64,000 bases of DNA from Streptomyces lavendofoliae (GCF_014649735.1 NZ_BMTP01000013.1:186001-250000); one strand, 5' to 3'; shown: positions 8,484 through 17,570, counted from the stretch's first letter. The notes: a model not told the origin generated them from the letters alone. Translations and numbers: made by a program.

Positions 8484-9353
8484 ACCATGCCGCCTCCGCC
8501 CCAGCAGCCGCCCGGTCCCCACGGCGCGTACCCCGGCCCGCAGCCCGGTCCCTACGGTGCGCAGCCCGGCCCGTACGGCGCGCAGCCGGGGCCGTACCCC
8601 GGCCCGCAGGCGGGGCCGTACCCCGGCCCGCAGCCGGGCGTGCCGCAGCAGTACCCGGGCCCCTACGGCGGTCCGGTGCCCGGTCCGTACGGCATGCCGC
8701 AGCCACCGCGGAAGAAGCGCACCGGGCTGGTCGTCGGCCTGGTCGCCGGGGCGCTCGTCCTGTTCGGCTGCCTCGGCTACGGGGTCAAGATGGTCTTCGA
8801 CGCGGCCGGCGGCGACACGCCCTTCCCGGCCGCCACGCACAAGCTCACCGTCCCGCGGAAGCTGGTGGACGGCCAGTACACGCTCGCCCAGGACATGTCC
8901 GGCACCGAGGGCAAGAAGCTGCTGGACGAGTCGTACAGCCCGTTCGCCCGTACGGACGGGGCGGCCGTGGCGCAGTACACCGCCGAGCAGGACGGTGCCG
9001 TCAAGGCCCTGGTCGTCTCCGGCTACTACGGGCAGATCAAGCGCCCCGACACCGAGCGCGGCAGCCTGCTGCGCGGGGCCGGCACCGCGCAGAACGCGAA
9101 GATCGAGATACCGGCGAAGGACGTCACGCCCGCCGGCGCCGAGGTGAAGGTCGAGTGCGAGGTGCTCAGCAACACCGAGGCCGGCAACAAGGTGACCTTC
9201 CCGATGTGCGCCTGGGCCGACGGCAACACCGCCGTCGGGGTGGGCGTCGTCGACGGGGCGACCCTGGCGCGCGAGCCCGGTGACATCGACCTCGCCGCGG
9301 CGGCCGAAGTGACGCTGAAGGTCCGCGCCGAGATGCGCACGCCGATCGGCTGA
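8481..9353 (+). CDS. Membrane-anchored protein with Pro/Gly/Tyr-rich cytoplasmic repeat
   Basis: The 290-residue protein starts with about 75 residues of low-complexity sequence made of repeats such as PGPYGAQPGPYGAQPGPYPG. A single membrane segment follows (TGLVVGLVAGALVLFGCLGY, about residues 80-100), then an extracellular domain of about 180 residues (for example KLTVPRKLVDGQYTLAQDMS). The topology is N-in. The C-terminal domain has alternating beta-type sequence but I cannot name its family. ATG 8481 fits the leaderless promoter, and ATG 8487 is an alternative. Such Streptomyces proteins are common and of unknown role. The repeat is also visible in the DNA at about 8535-8645 as imperfect 18-27-base units. 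Confidence 0.75.
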   Translation: MTMPPPPQQPPGPHGAYPGPQPGPYGAQPGPYGAQPGPYPGPQAGPYPGPQPGVPQQYPGPYGGPVPGPYGMPQPPRKKRTGLVVGLVAGALVLFGCLGYGVKMVFDAAGGDTPFPAATHKLTVPRKLVDGQYTLAQDMSGTEGKKLLDESYSPFARTDGAAVAQYTAEQDGAVKALVVSGYYGQIKRPDTERGSLLRGAGTAQNAKIEIPAKDVTPAGAEVKVECEVLSNTEAGNKVTFPMCAWADGNTAVGVGVVDGATLAREPGDIDLAAAAEVTLKVRAEMRTPIG

Positions 9354-9367
9354 CCGCCCCGGTCGCC

Positions 9368-10867
9368 TCACCAACCGCCCGCCCCGGGGCCCCCGGCGCC
9401 GCGCCGCTCCTCCTCCCGCAGCGCCTCCTCCATCACCGAACGGGCGATCGGGGCCGCGCTGCCGCCGCCGCTGATGTCCTCCCGGTTGGCCGAGGCGTCC
9501 TCCACGACCACCGCCACAGCCACCGCCGGACGGCCCGTGCCCTCCGCCTGCGCCCAGCCGATGAACCAGGCGTACGGCGTACCGGCGTTGCCCACGCCGT
9601 GCTGCGCCGTGCCGGTCTTGCCGCCGACCCGCGCGCCCGCGATGGCCGCCTTGCTGCCCGAGCCGCCGTCGACGACGTCCACCATCAGCTGCTGGAGCCG
9701 CAGCGCGGTCGGCGGCAGCATGGCCTGCCGGTAGGTGCGGCGGACGTGCTGCGCCACGGTGTCGCCGTCGGAGGTCGTCGTCCGGTCCACCAGGTGCGGC
9801 TGGGCGATCTCGCCGCCGTTGGCGACCGCCGCGGCGACCATCGCCATCTGGAGCGGGGTGGCCCTGGTGTCGTACTGGCCGATGGCCGAGAGCGCGAGCC
9901 GGTCCGTGGTCATGCCGTTGTCGAAGTTGGAGCGGGCCACGACCGAAGGCACCCGCAGCGAGTCGTCGTTGAAGCCGAATCGCGTCACCGCGTCGAGCAT
10001 CCCGGCGGCCCCCACCCGCACCCCGAGGTGGGCCATCACGGTGTTGCACGACCAGCGGATGGCGTACGCCAGCGAGGCGTTGCCGCACCCCTTCGCCTCG
10101 TTGGGCAGCACGGTCCGGGTGCCCGGCAGGAGGTACGGCTCGGGGGCGCCGGTCGGGGCGTCGACGTCCGTGACGATCCCGGCGTCCATCGCGGCGGCCG
10201 CGGTCACGATCTTGAACGTGGAGCCGGGCGGATAGGTCTGCCGCAGGGCCCGGTTGAGCATCGGCTGGTCGGGCGCCGCGTTGAGCCGGTCCCACGCCGC
10301 GGCCACCGCGCGGCCGGTCCCGGACAGCAGGCCGGGGTCGTACGACGGGCTGCTCACCAGCGCCAGGATGCGACCGCTGGACGGTTCGAGGGCGGCGACC
10401 GCGCCGCGCCGGCCGCCGAGTCCCTCGTACGCGACGCGCTGGAGCGACTCGCGGATCGTGGTGACGACGTTCCCGCCCGGCGGCCGGGTCCGGCTGAGGT
10501 CGTGCCAGAAGGGCAGGAGCGCGAGCGTGGGGCTCGTACCGGACAGGACCGCGTCCTCGGCGTGCTCCAGCAGCGTGGTCCCGTACGTCTGCGAGGCGTG
10601 CCCGGTCACCGGGGCGTACAGCGGTCCGTCGGTGTACGTGCGCTCGTGGCGCAGCTGCTCACCGGTGTCCTTGGAGCCGGTGACCGGCGTGCCGTCGACG
10701 ACGATGTCGCCGCGCGGTTCGGCGTACCGCGCCATGACGGGACGCCGGTTGGCCGGGTTCTTGTCCAGCGACGCGGCCTCGAAGACCTGGACGCGGGCGG
10801 CGTTCACCAGCAGGGCGGCCAGCAGGAGCAGACACAGGAGGGCGGCGTGCCGGATGCAGGGGATCAC
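9368..10867 (-). CDS. Class B penicillin-binding protein (transpeptidase)
   Basis: The 499-residue protein has an N-terminal signal anchor (IRHAALLCLLLLAALLVNAA) and a dimerisation/pedestal region. The transpeptidase domain shows SxxK in PPGSTFKIV, SxN in WSCNTV and KTG in GGKTGTAQHG, in the right order. It crosslinks peptidoglycan outside the membrane. GTG 10867 overlaps the TGA of the SEDS gene by 4 bases, so the pair is translationally coupled and should act as a PBP/SEDS complex. The longer upstream frame is only the out-of-frame rodA region. Streptomyces carry several such pairs; without a search I cannot say whether this one serves growth, division or sporulation. Confidence 0.92.
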   Translation of the reverse strand: MIPCIRHAALLCLLLLAALLVNAARVQVFEAASLDKNPANRRPVMARYAEPRGDIVVDGTPVTGSKDTGEQLRHERTYTDGPLYAPVTGHASQTYGTTLLEHAEDAVLSGTSPTLALLPFWHDLSRTRPPGGNVVTTIRESLQRVAYEGLGGRRGAVAALEPSSGRILALVSSPSYDPGLLSGTGRAVAAAWDRLNAAPDQPMLNRALRQTYPPGSTFKIVTAAAAMDAGIVTDVDAPTGAPEPYLLPGTRTVLPNEAKGCGNASLAYAIRWSCNTVMAHLGVRVGAAGMLDAVTRFGFNDDSLRVPSVVARSNFDNGMTTDRLALSAIGQYDTRATPLQMAMVAAAVANGGEIAQPHLVDRTTTSDGDTVAQHVRRTYRQAMLPPTALRLQQLMVDVVDGGSGSKAAIAGARVGGKTGTAQHGVGNAGTPYAWFIGWAQAEGTGRPAVAVAVVVEDASANREDISGGGSAAPIARSVMEEALREEERRGAGGPGAGGW

Positions 10868-12243
10868 CGGACCTCCGTGGTGACGGGCAGGATGGCGCCG
10901 GGTTCGACGCCCACGGGTTCGGGGACGCGGGCGGAGTCGCTGACGCGGATCAGGAGCGCCACGATGATCCAGTTGGTGACGACCGAGGAGCCGCCCTGCG
11001 CGAGGAACGGCATGGCCATGCCGGTCAGTGGGATCAGGCCCATGACCCCGCCGGCGATGACGAACACCTGGAGCGCCGGGATGGAGGAGAGGCCCGTCGC
11101 CAGGAGCCTGCCGAACGGGTCGCGCAGCGCGAGGCCGGTACGGAAACCGCGGGCCACGAGCAGGGCGTAGAGCAGGAAGACGGCCGTCAGCCCGGCCAGG
11201 CCCAGCTCCTCGCCGGCGGTCGCCAGGATGAAGTCCGACTTGGCGGCGAAACCGATCAGGACGGAGTCGCCGAGCCCCAGGCCCGTGCCGAGCACCCCGC
11301 CGGCGGCGAAGGCGAACAGCGACTGGGCGAGCTGGCCGGGGCCCCGGCCGGCCTCGATGGAGGCGAACGGGTGGAGCCAGTCCTCGACCCGGCCGTGGAC
11401 GTGCGGTTCGAGGCCGCCCACCACGAACGCCCCGGCCGCCGCCAGCAGCAGCCCGACGGCCACCCAGCCGGTACGGCCGGTGGCCACGTACAGCAGGATC
11501 ACGAACAGCCCGAAGAACAGCAGCGAGGTGCCGAGGTCCCGCTCCAGCACCAGGACCCCCACGCTCACCAGCCAGATCGCGACGATCGGCCCGAGGACCC
11601 GCCCGGTGGGCAGCTGCACGCCCCAGACGCGGCGGCCGGTGTACGCGAGGGCGTGCCGGTTGGCGGCGAGGTACGCGGCGAAGAAGACGGCCAGCAGGAT
11701 CTTGGCGAACTCGCCGGGCTGGAACGAGAAGCCGCCGAGCCGGATCCAGATCTTCGCGCCGTTGACGGCCGGGAAGAAGATCGGCACCAGCAGCAACAGC
11801 AGGGCGGCGGCGACCGACACGTACGCGTAGCCCTGCAAGGTCCGGTGGTCGCGCAGCAGGACGACCACCGCGATGAAGAGCGCGACGCCGAGGGTGGACC
11901 ACACCAGCTGGGTGGGCGCGGCGTGGTCGGCGGGGGTCTCCAGGTCGAGCCGGTAGATGAGCACCAGACCGAGGCCGTTGAGCAGGACCGCGATGGGCAG
12001 CAGGAGCGGATCGGCGTACGGGGCGCGGAGGCGGACCGCCAGGTGCGCGAGCAGCGCGAGGAACCCGAGCCCGGCGCCGTACGCGGCGGCGTCCGGCGGG
12101 ACGGCGCCGTTGCGCGCCAGGCCGACGTCGACGTACCCGAGCACGGAGATGAGGACGCCCCCGATGAGGAGCGACAGCTCCACCCCCCGGCGCTTGTGCA
12201 GACGCACCCCGGGCGGCGGGGCGTCGGCCCTCGTTGCGGTCAT
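10864..12243 (-). CDS. rodA: SEDS-family FtsW/RodA/SpoVE protein (peptidoglycan glycosyltransferase)
   Basis: The 459-residue integral membrane protein has about ten hydrophobic segments (for example ELSLLIGGVLISVLGYVDVG and VALFIAVVVLL). Family motifs include NGAKIWIRLGGFSFQPGEFAKI, shown here in part as IWIRLGGFSFQPGEFAKI, and the C-terminal GLIPLTGMAMPFLAQGGSS. SEDS proteins polymerise lipid II. It is coupled by a GTGA overlap to the PBP gene. ATG 12243 is preferred over TTG 12252 because TACGTT lies exactly 7 bases upstream, a leaderless layout. The symbol follows the family; ftsW-like naming is equally possible. Confidence 0.9.
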   Translation of the reverse strand: MTATRADAPPPGVRLHKRRGVELSLLIGGVLISVLGYVDVGLARNGAVPPDAAAYGAGLGFLALLAHLAVRLRAPYADPLLLPIAVLLNGLGLVLIYRLDLETPADHAAPTQLVWSTLGVALFIAVVVLLRDHRTLQGYAYVSVAAALLLLLVPIFFPAVNGAKIWIRLGGFSFQPGEFAKILLAVFFAAYLAANRHALAYTGRRVWGVQLPTGRVLGPIVAIWLVSVGVLVLERDLGTSLLFFGLFVILLYVATGRTGWVAVGLLLAAAGAFVVGGLEPHVHGRVEDWLHPFASIEAGRGPGQLAQSLFAFAAGGVLGTGLGLGDSVLIGFAAKSDFILATAGEELGLAGLTAVFLLYALLVARGFRTGLALRDPFGRLLATGLSSIPALQVFVIAGGVMGLIPLTGMAMPFLAQGGSSVVTNWIIVALLIRVSDSARVPEPVGVEPGAILPVTTEVR

Positions 12244-12250
12244 GCACGGC

Positions 12251-12256
12251 AACGTA
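12251..12256 (-). promoter_or_regulatory. Leaderless-type -10 element of the SEDS/PBP pair
   Basis: TACGTT on the minus strand (plus 12256-12251) is followed by 7 bases and the ATG at 12243. No Shine-Dalgarno sequence is present. Confidence 0.4.
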
Positions 12257-12282
12257 GCAAGCGGTGGGGCGTATGTCCCTTA

Positions 12283-12296
12283 TGTCAGACCTGACA
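12283..12296. promoter_or_regulatory. 14-bp perfect inverted repeat upstream of rodA
   Basis: TGTCAGACCTGACA has 6-base arms around an AC spacer. It lies 27-40 bases upstream of the -10 element and 40-53 bases upstream of the start, overlapping or just above the expected -35 region. This is a good position for a repressor or activator dimer. I do not recognise the regulator. Confidence 0.5.
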
Positions 12297-12593
12297 CGGT
12301 CCGCCGACGTACCCCCGGGGCGGGCCCTCCCACCGCCCCGTATCCGACGCACCACCGGGCGCGCCGTGAGGGCTCCCCGGCCAGGGCGTGAGGCCGCCGG
12401 CCCCGGGGAGGCCGGGCCCGGAGGCCCCGCCCCTCCCACCCACGGGCATGCCCCGCCGGTGCGGCCACCGCGCCGCCGGGCACCGTGGACGGGGCGCCGC
12501 CCCGGTCCCGTCGTGCCCACCCGTCCCGCCCGAGCGGGACGACTGCCCCCAACGAGCTCCGGCGGGGCGACCGGCCACGACGGGGGCGGGGCG
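12297..12593. other. GC-rich intergenic region
   Basis: These 297 bases lie between the upstream dyad of rodA and the stop codon of the sensor kinase gene on the same strand. They are C/G-rich and low in complexity. I see no credible gene on either strand and no clear hairpin with a T-tract. They presumably contain distal promoter sequence for rodA and the 3' end of the kinase transcript. Confidence 0.5.
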
Positions 12594-13913
12594 TCAGGTG
12601 GGGGCGGGGCCGCCGGGGCCCGGGGCGGCGTCCCGGCGCTCGGCGTACTCCGTGCACTCCGCGCCCCCGGTGTACTCGGCCAGCGTCAGGCGGGCCTCCG
12701 CGCCGCCGTCGGGGGCGTTGCCGAAGCGCAGCTCCGCGCCGATGACCGACGCCTGGCCCGCCGCGATGGTCAGGCCCAGGCCGTGGCCCTTGCTGCCGCT
12801 CTCCGTGCGGAACCGCTGCGGACCGTGCTCCAGGAGGTACTCCGGATACCCCGGCCCGTGGTCGCGGACCGTCAGCACCGGGCCGTCCACCGTCAGCGTG
12901 ACCGGCGCCCGGCCGTGCTTGTGGGCGTTGGCCACCAGGTTCCCCAGCACCCGCTCCAGGCGCCGTTTGTCGGTCTCGACCCGGGCGTCCCGCGGGATCC
13001 GCACCTCCGTGTCGGTGCCCGACGCCCGCACCACCCGACGCGCCAGCGGGCCGAGCTCGTGCACATCGAGGTCCACCTTCTCGGTACGCGTGTCCAGGCG
13101 CGAGATCTCCAGGAGGTCCTCGGTGAGCGCCCGCATCGCCTTCACCCGGTCCCGGACCAGCTCGGCGGGCCGTCCCGGCGGCAGCAGCTCGGCCGCCGCC
13201 GACAGCCCGGTCAGCGGCGTGCGCAGCTCGTGCGCCACGTCCGCGGTGAAGCGCTGCTCGCTCAGCAGTTTGCCCTGGAGGCTGGACGCCATCGTGTCCA
13301 GGGCGCCCGACACCGTCGCGACCTCGTCCTCCGGGTGGGCCGGGTCCCGGGTGCGCGGGTCGTTGACCCGCGCGTCCAGGTCGCCCGCGCTGATCCGCCG
13401 TGCCACCTGCGCCGTCAGGTGCAGCCGCCGGGTCACCCGGGTCACCGCGAACGAGCCGACCAGCAGCGTCGCCCCGATGGCCAGGACGGAGGAGCCCACG
13501 ATCGCCTTGTCCAGGCCGCTGATCGTGCCCGCGCTCAACGAGTAGTCCACGCGCACCGCCAGCGCCCGGCCGTCGGCGGGGCCCGCCGCCCACATGGCGG
13601 GCCGCCCCGCCGGGTCGTCGGCGACCACCGTGCCGCGCTGGCCCCGGACCGCCATGGCCCGCAGCGCGGCCGGCATGCCAGCGGGGTCGACGCCCGCGTA
13701 CGGCGGCAGCGGCTCGCCCGCCTCGTACGCGCGCGTCACCTCCTCCAGGCGGCCCAGCGCCTTCTCGCGCGCCGTGTCCACCGTCTGCCGGGTCACCGAC
13801 ACGTGCACCAGCGCGCCCAGCAGTGCGGCCAGCGCACAGCACATCACCGTGATAAAGACCCCGGCCTTCCAGGTCAGGGTCGCCATCCAGGCCGGCGGCC
13901 GGGGGCGCCGCAT
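12594..13913 (-). CDS. Sensor histidine kinase without a neighbouring response regulator
   Basis: The 439-residue kinase has a first membrane segment (AGVFITVMCCALAALLGALV), an extracytoplasmic domain of about 110 residues and a second membrane segment (VGSSVLAIGATLLVGSFAV). A HAMP region follows, then the H box (H228 in ADVAHELRTPLTGL), the N box (NLVANAHKHG) and the glycine boxes VRDHGPGYP and KGHGLGLTI. All catalytic elements look intact. It follows the lipoprotein gene with a TGATG one-base overlap, so the two are translationally coupled. The lipoprotein-kinase pairing recalls CseA-CseC of the SigE envelope-stress system, but neither a sigma factor nor a response regulator is encoded nearby. 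Confidence 0.88.
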   Translation of the reverse strand: MRRPRPPAWMATLTWKAGVFITVMCCALAALLGALVHVSVTRQTVDTAREKALGRLEEVTRAYEAGEPLPPYAGVDPAGMPAALRAMAVRGQRGTVVADDPAGRPAMWAAGPADGRALAVRVDYSLSAGTISGLDKAIVGSSVLAIGATLLVGSFAVTRVTRRLHLTAQVARRISAGDLDARVNDPRTRDPAHPEDEVATVSGALDTMASSLQGKLLSEQRFTADVAHELRTPLTGLSAAAELLPPGRPAELVRDRVKAMRALTEDLLEISRLDTRTEKVDLDVHELGPLARRVVRASGTDTEVRIPRDARVETDKRRLERVLGNLVANAHKHGRAPVTLTVDGPVLTVRDHGPGYPEYLLEHGPQRFRTESGSKGHGLGLTIAAGQASVIGAELRFGNAPDGGAEARLTLAEYTGGAECTEYAERRDAAPGPGGPAPT

Positions 13914-14626
13914 CACGCACCGCCCGAGGGGGAGGGGGAGCCCTGCCCCGGCGGCACCGGCTTCACGCGCACGATCTCGTCCCGCGTCGGCAGCAGCGAC
14001 CGCTGCTGGGCGTCCCACGACCAGGCGGTGCGGTACTCGTAGCCGGGGATGCCCGCGGACACCACCCGTACGACCAGGTCGCGTCCGGCGAGCTGCACGC
14101 CCACCACCTGGTCGACGGTCGACATGATCCGCGTCAGGCCGCCCTTCTCGGGCATGTAGACGCGCAGGCCGGTCTGCTGGTCGGGCATGCGGATGCCGAC
14201 GACCAGCTCGTCCTTGCCGTCCCCGGTGAGGTCCCGGTAGTACGGGGTCATCACCGGGCACTGCCTCGGCCGGCTGCCGCACGCGCGGATCCGCGCGGCC
14301 GTCTCCTGGTACATGCCGTCGGGACCGGTGTACTCGTCGGGGTTCGCCGCCACCTCGGCCTGTACGACCGCGACCGGGTCGACGCGGTGGGCGTCGTCGC
14401 CGGGGGCCACGACGCCGGGCACCCGCGCGGTGTCGCTCTCGCCGTAGTCGTACGGCGGGGCCGTGACCGGCGGCATGTCGGGCCACAGCCGGACGGGCCC
14501 GACGGCCGTGGGCGTGGGGCCCGCGCTCCGGAGCTCACCCGCGTTGCCGCACCCCGCCAGCAGCAGCGCGGTCACGGCCGCGCCGGGCAGCAGTGCCGCG
14601 TACACGGCCGGGCGGTGCGGGCTCAC
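13913..14626 (-). CDS. Lipoprotein with FG-GAP/VCBS-like segment, partner of the sensor kinase
   Basis: The 237-residue protein has a signal peptide with lipobox LLLAGC (…ALLLAGCGNAGELRS…), so it should be anchored to the outer face of the membrane. The mature part contains DLTGDGKDELVVGIRMP, a calcium-loop-like FG-GAP/VCBS motif, followed by beta-strand-rich sequence. The start is GTG 14626, with AGGAG 4 bases upstream on the minus strand. Its stop overlaps the start of the kinase gene by one base. The likely role is sensing or modulating the kinase at the envelope; this is inferred from coupling and location. Confidence 0.75.
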   Translation of the reverse strand: MSPHRPAVYAALLPGAAVTALLLAGCGNAGELRSAGPTPTAVGPVRLWPDMPPVTAPPYDYGESDTARVPGVVAPGDDAHRVDPVAVVQAEVAANPDEYTGPDGMYQETAARIRACGSRPRQCPVMTPYYRDLTGDGKDELVVGIRMPDQQTGLRVYMPEKGGLTRIMSTVDQVVGVQLAGRDLVVRVVSAGIPGYEYRTAWSWDAQQRSLLPTRDEIVRVKPVPPGQGSPSPSGGA

Positions 14627-14810
14627 GGTGCTCCTGTCTGTGCGGCGCCGGCGCCGCGGGGCGGCGGGTGGTCGTCGCGTCAACCTTATTCGGACGGAAG
14701 TCCCTTTTGTCGACCAGACCCGTCCGCCCCCACGCACCGCCGGCCACACACCCAGCCCGCCGCCCGCCCGCCACCCCCACCGCCGGCCGCCCGTCGCCCG
14801 CGCCGCGCGC

Positions 14811-14884
14811 ACGCGCCCGTCACCCCCGTCACGCGCCGCGTCACCGCACGCGCCCGTCACCCCCGTCGCGCGCCGCGTCACCGC
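14811..14884. repeat. Tandem duplication of a 37-bp unit
   Basis: Two head-to-tail copies (14811-14847 and 14848-14884) differ at one position only (A versus G at the 21st base). The unit begins ACGCGCCCGTCACCCCCGTC. The second copy covers the stop codon and last codon of the zinc-ribbon gene, so the duplication marks its 3' end. No function is evident. Confidence 0.75.
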
Positions 14885-15123
14885 GCGCGCGTGCCGCCCG
14901 ACAGCATCCGGTCGGCCTGGTCCCGGGTGACCCGCTGCTCCGCGCCGCAGAACGCGCACTGCGTCATGTACGACGTGGACACCGGGAACAGCGGCACGAA
15001 GAACAGCGTGAACTTGGTGGTCTTCTTCCGCAGCACGTGCGCGGCGGAGTTGCCGCACCGGCCGCACACCAGCGTCAGCACCGCCAACTGCCGGAGGTAC
15101 CCCTTCATCCCGAAGATGATCAT
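14878..15123 (-). CDS. Small zinc-ribbon protein
   Basis: The 81-residue protein has two CxxC knuckles, C20-G-R-C23 and C56-A-F-C59, which fit a zinc ribbon. Between them lies a hydrophobic stretch (FTLFFVPLFPVSTSY) that often occurs in this family of small Streptomyces zinc-ribbon proteins. The start is ATG 15123, with GAGAGGAGAG upstream. It follows the HEAT-repeat gene by 14 bases and is probably co-transcribed. The molecular role is unknown. Confidence 0.8.
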   Translation of the reverse strand: MIIFGMKGYLRQLAVLTLVCGRCGNSAAHVLRKKTTKFTLFFVPLFPVSTSYMTQCAFCGAEQRVTRDQADRMLSGGTRAR

Positions 15124-15137
15124 TCGGTGCTCTCCTC

Positions 15138-17333
15138 TCAGCGGTGGCCCAGCGCCCGCCGGCACAGCGCCAGCAGCTTCTCGTCGTGGTGCACGTCGTG
15201 GGCGCCCGAGGTGCCCTCCGACACGTTGTGCCGGCGCGCGCGGGCCAGCTCCGCCCGCAGCAGCGGGGCCGCCTCCGCAGGGACGTACCCCAGCTCCGCG
15301 AGGCACCCGGCGATCTCCACGCGCGTGTGCCGGTTCTCCTTCCAGGTTCCCACCAGCACCGGCCCCGCCTCCCGCACCTCACCGGTCACCCGGCACAGCG
15401 CCACGGCCGCGTCCACCCGCAGCCACACCCCCGGCGCCGCCAGGCAGGCCCGCAGCTCCGGCACCGCCGTCCCGGCCGCCCGCCCCATCGCGCCCACCGC
15501 CCAGGCCGCCCCCCGGCGGTCCGCCGCGTCCGGCGCCAGCAGCAGGCCGCGCAGCCGTGGCAGCACGGCACCGGCGTCGCCCTCCACCGCCCACAGCGCG
15601 CGCGCCGCCGACGTCGCTACCGCGACCGAGCGGTCGTCCAGCAGCGCCCGGAGGTCACCCGCCGCCCCGGCCGCCAACGGCCCGAATGCGGCCAGCGCCC
15701 GCAGGGACGCCTCCATCACCCACTCGCGGCGGAACGCCGGCGCGCCGCGCAGCACCCGCAGCACCTCGGGCAGCGCCTCCGAGGCGCCCGGACGCGCCAG
15801 CGCCACCAGCAGCGGGCCGGCCTCCTCGCCGAGACGCTCGTCCAGCGGCAGCGCACCGAGCCGGCGCCGCAGCGCGGGCACCAGCGGCGCGGCGGCCTCG
15901 CCCAGATGGGTGATCGCGTAGCCGAGCCGGCCGTCCAGGCCCGGCTGCTCCAGGGCGCGGGCGAGCGCCGGCACCGCCCGCGCGTCACCGGTACGGGTGA
16001 GCGCGAGCAGCGCGCCGCCCGTCCCGGTCCGGCAGCCCGTCCGCTCCGGCGCCCAGGGGACCGGGTCGGCCGCCACCCGGGCCGCCAGGGCGTCCGCCGC
16101 CGGGCGGGCCACCTCGAACAGGCCCTCCAGCCAGCCGGTGGCCGCCTCGCGCAGCCGGGGCTCGGGGTCGTCCAGCTGCGCCCCGACGAGCCGCACCACC
16201 TCGTCGTACGCCCCCCGCCAGGTACGCACCAGGCCGCCGCACATCCACACCGCGTCCGCCCGCTGGTCCCGGTCGGGGCTGCGCAGCTGGGCGGTGACGA
16301 GCGCGATCCGGTCCGCCACCCGGTCGTCCAGGGCGCTGTGCAGGGTCCGCAGCAGGTCGTCGGCCCAGGCCGAGCCCCGCCCGGCCCGCTGCTCCTCGCG
16401 CAGCTCCCGCAGCCGGCCCACCAGGATGGGCGAGCCGGGCCGTGGTTCGGCAGCGTCCGGCAGGTCGGGCGGCGCGTCCGGCAGCTCGGTCAGCTCCGCG
16501 AGGACGGCCAGGTCGGTGAGGTCGGGGCGGCCCGCGACGGCGGCCAGATCCTCCAGGCCGCCCAGGGGCGCCGCCCGCCCGCCGCGCCGCCCCGGTGCCT
16601 CGCGCAGCTGGTCCAGCAGGTCCGTCACCGTCACCACGACGTCCCGGGGGAGCCGGGCCGGGGCGCACCGGGCCAGTTGCGCGAGGGCGGCGAGGCGCAG
16701 GGCGGGGTCCTGGGCGGCGTCGGTGAGCCAGCCGAGCCAGTCGGCGATCTCGTCCCGCAGCGACTCGTACCGCAGGGCGATCCGACCCACGGCCTCCACC
16801 AGCGCGAGCCGCACCTCGGTGTCCGTCTCGGTGGTCAGCCGTTCGCGCAGCAGGACCAGTACCCGCGCGGGGTCCCGGTGCAGCGAGGCGAGCGCGCCCG
16901 GGGCCGCGAGGCGCACCTCCCGGTCCGCGTCCCCGACGAGCGCGAGGAACACGTCGGCGCCGGCGGCGACGGCGGCGGCCGCCATCGCGTAGTTCGCGGC
17001 GTCCTCGAACTCCTCGTCCTCCGGGTCGAGTTCGTCCAGCTCGTCGTCGCCGCCCAGGTCGATGCCGCCGATGCTGGTCAGCAGCTCGACGACGCACCCG
17101 CGGTCCCGGACCTCCGGCCGGGCCACCAGCTCCAGCAGGAAGGGGATGCAGGCCAGCGTCGAGTCGTACACGTCGCCCTGGTGGTGCACCGTCCCGTACA
17201 TGCCGTCGAGCGCGACCTCGCGCTCCACCGGATCGGGAGAGGCGAGCCCGCGCAGCAGGCCGGGCACGTCGCCGGCCGGACCGTGGGCATGACCCAGCGA
17301 GGCCCAGTCGACCTCGTCGATCCCCGTGAACAT
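15138..17333 (-). CDS. HEAT-repeat protein
   Basis: The 731-residue protein consists largely of alpha-helical HEAT/PBS-lyase-like repeats, for example VFLALVGDADREVRLAAPGA and DRSVAVATSAARALWAVEGD. It has no signal peptide or membrane segment, so it should be a cytosolic scaffold or protein-binding solenoid. ATG 17333 has GGGAGGGACGGC directly upstream. Family members in Streptomyces are usually annotated only as HEAT-repeat proteins. The gene is divergent from the NERD-like gene. Confidence 0.85.
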   Translation of the reverse strand: MFTGIDEVDWASLGHAHGPAGDVPGLLRGLASPDPVEREVALDGMYGTVHHQGDVYDSTLACIPFLLELVARPEVRDRGCVVELLTSIGGIDLGGDDELDELDPEDEEFEDAANYAMAAAAVAAGADVFLALVGDADREVRLAAPGALASLHRDPARVLVLLRERLTTETDTEVRLALVEAVGRIALRYESLRDEIADWLGWLTDAAQDPALRLAALAQLARCAPARLPRDVVVTVTDLLDQLREAPGRRGGRAAPLGGLEDLAAVAGRPDLTDLAVLAELTELPDAPPDLPDAAEPRPGSPILVGRLRELREEQRAGRGSAWADDLLRTLHSALDDRVADRIALVTAQLRSPDRDQRADAVWMCGGLVRTWRGAYDEVVRLVGAQLDDPEPRLREAATGWLEGLFEVARPAADALAARVAADPVPWAPERTGCRTGTGGALLALTRTGDARAVPALARALEQPGLDGRLGYAITHLGEAAAPLVPALRRRLGALPLDERLGEEAGPLLVALARPGASEALPEVLRVLRGAPAFRREWVMEASLRALAAFGPLAAGAAGDLRALLDDRSVAVATSAARALWAVEGDAGAVLPRLRGLLLAPDAADRRGAAWAVGAMGRAAGTAVPELRACLAAPGVWLRVDAAVALCRVTGEVREAGPVLVGTWKENRHTRVEIAGCLAELGYVPAEAAPLLRAELARARRHNVSEGTSGAHDVHHDEKLLALCRRALGHR

Positions 17334-17355
17334 GCCGTCCCTCCCCGCGAAACAC

Positions 17356-17377
17356 TGCACTTGGGGGCAATAGTGCA
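17356..17377. promoter_or_regulatory. Inverted repeat in the HEAT/NERD divergent promoter region
   Basis: TGCACT (17356-17361) and AGTGCA (17372-17377) are perfect arms around 10 bases. The repeat lies 23 bases upstream of the HEAT gene start, in the 237-base divergent region 17334-17570. It is an operator candidate with no known regulator. Confidence 0.3.
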
Positions 17378-17570
17378 CCACACCGCCGAGGGTGGTGCCC
17401 CGGCAATCGGACACGCTCCGGCACGGTCGCCCACCCCGCTCCTGCCCGCCTCCCGCCCTCGTAAGGCCCGTTCCGGTCCTCTCGCGAGCCGTCGTCGTCC
17501 GCCCCCGTGAGGCTCCTCGTCTTGCTCCCGCGAGGTCGGGCTGTTCCCATGGGCGTGGGGGTGATGGGGC

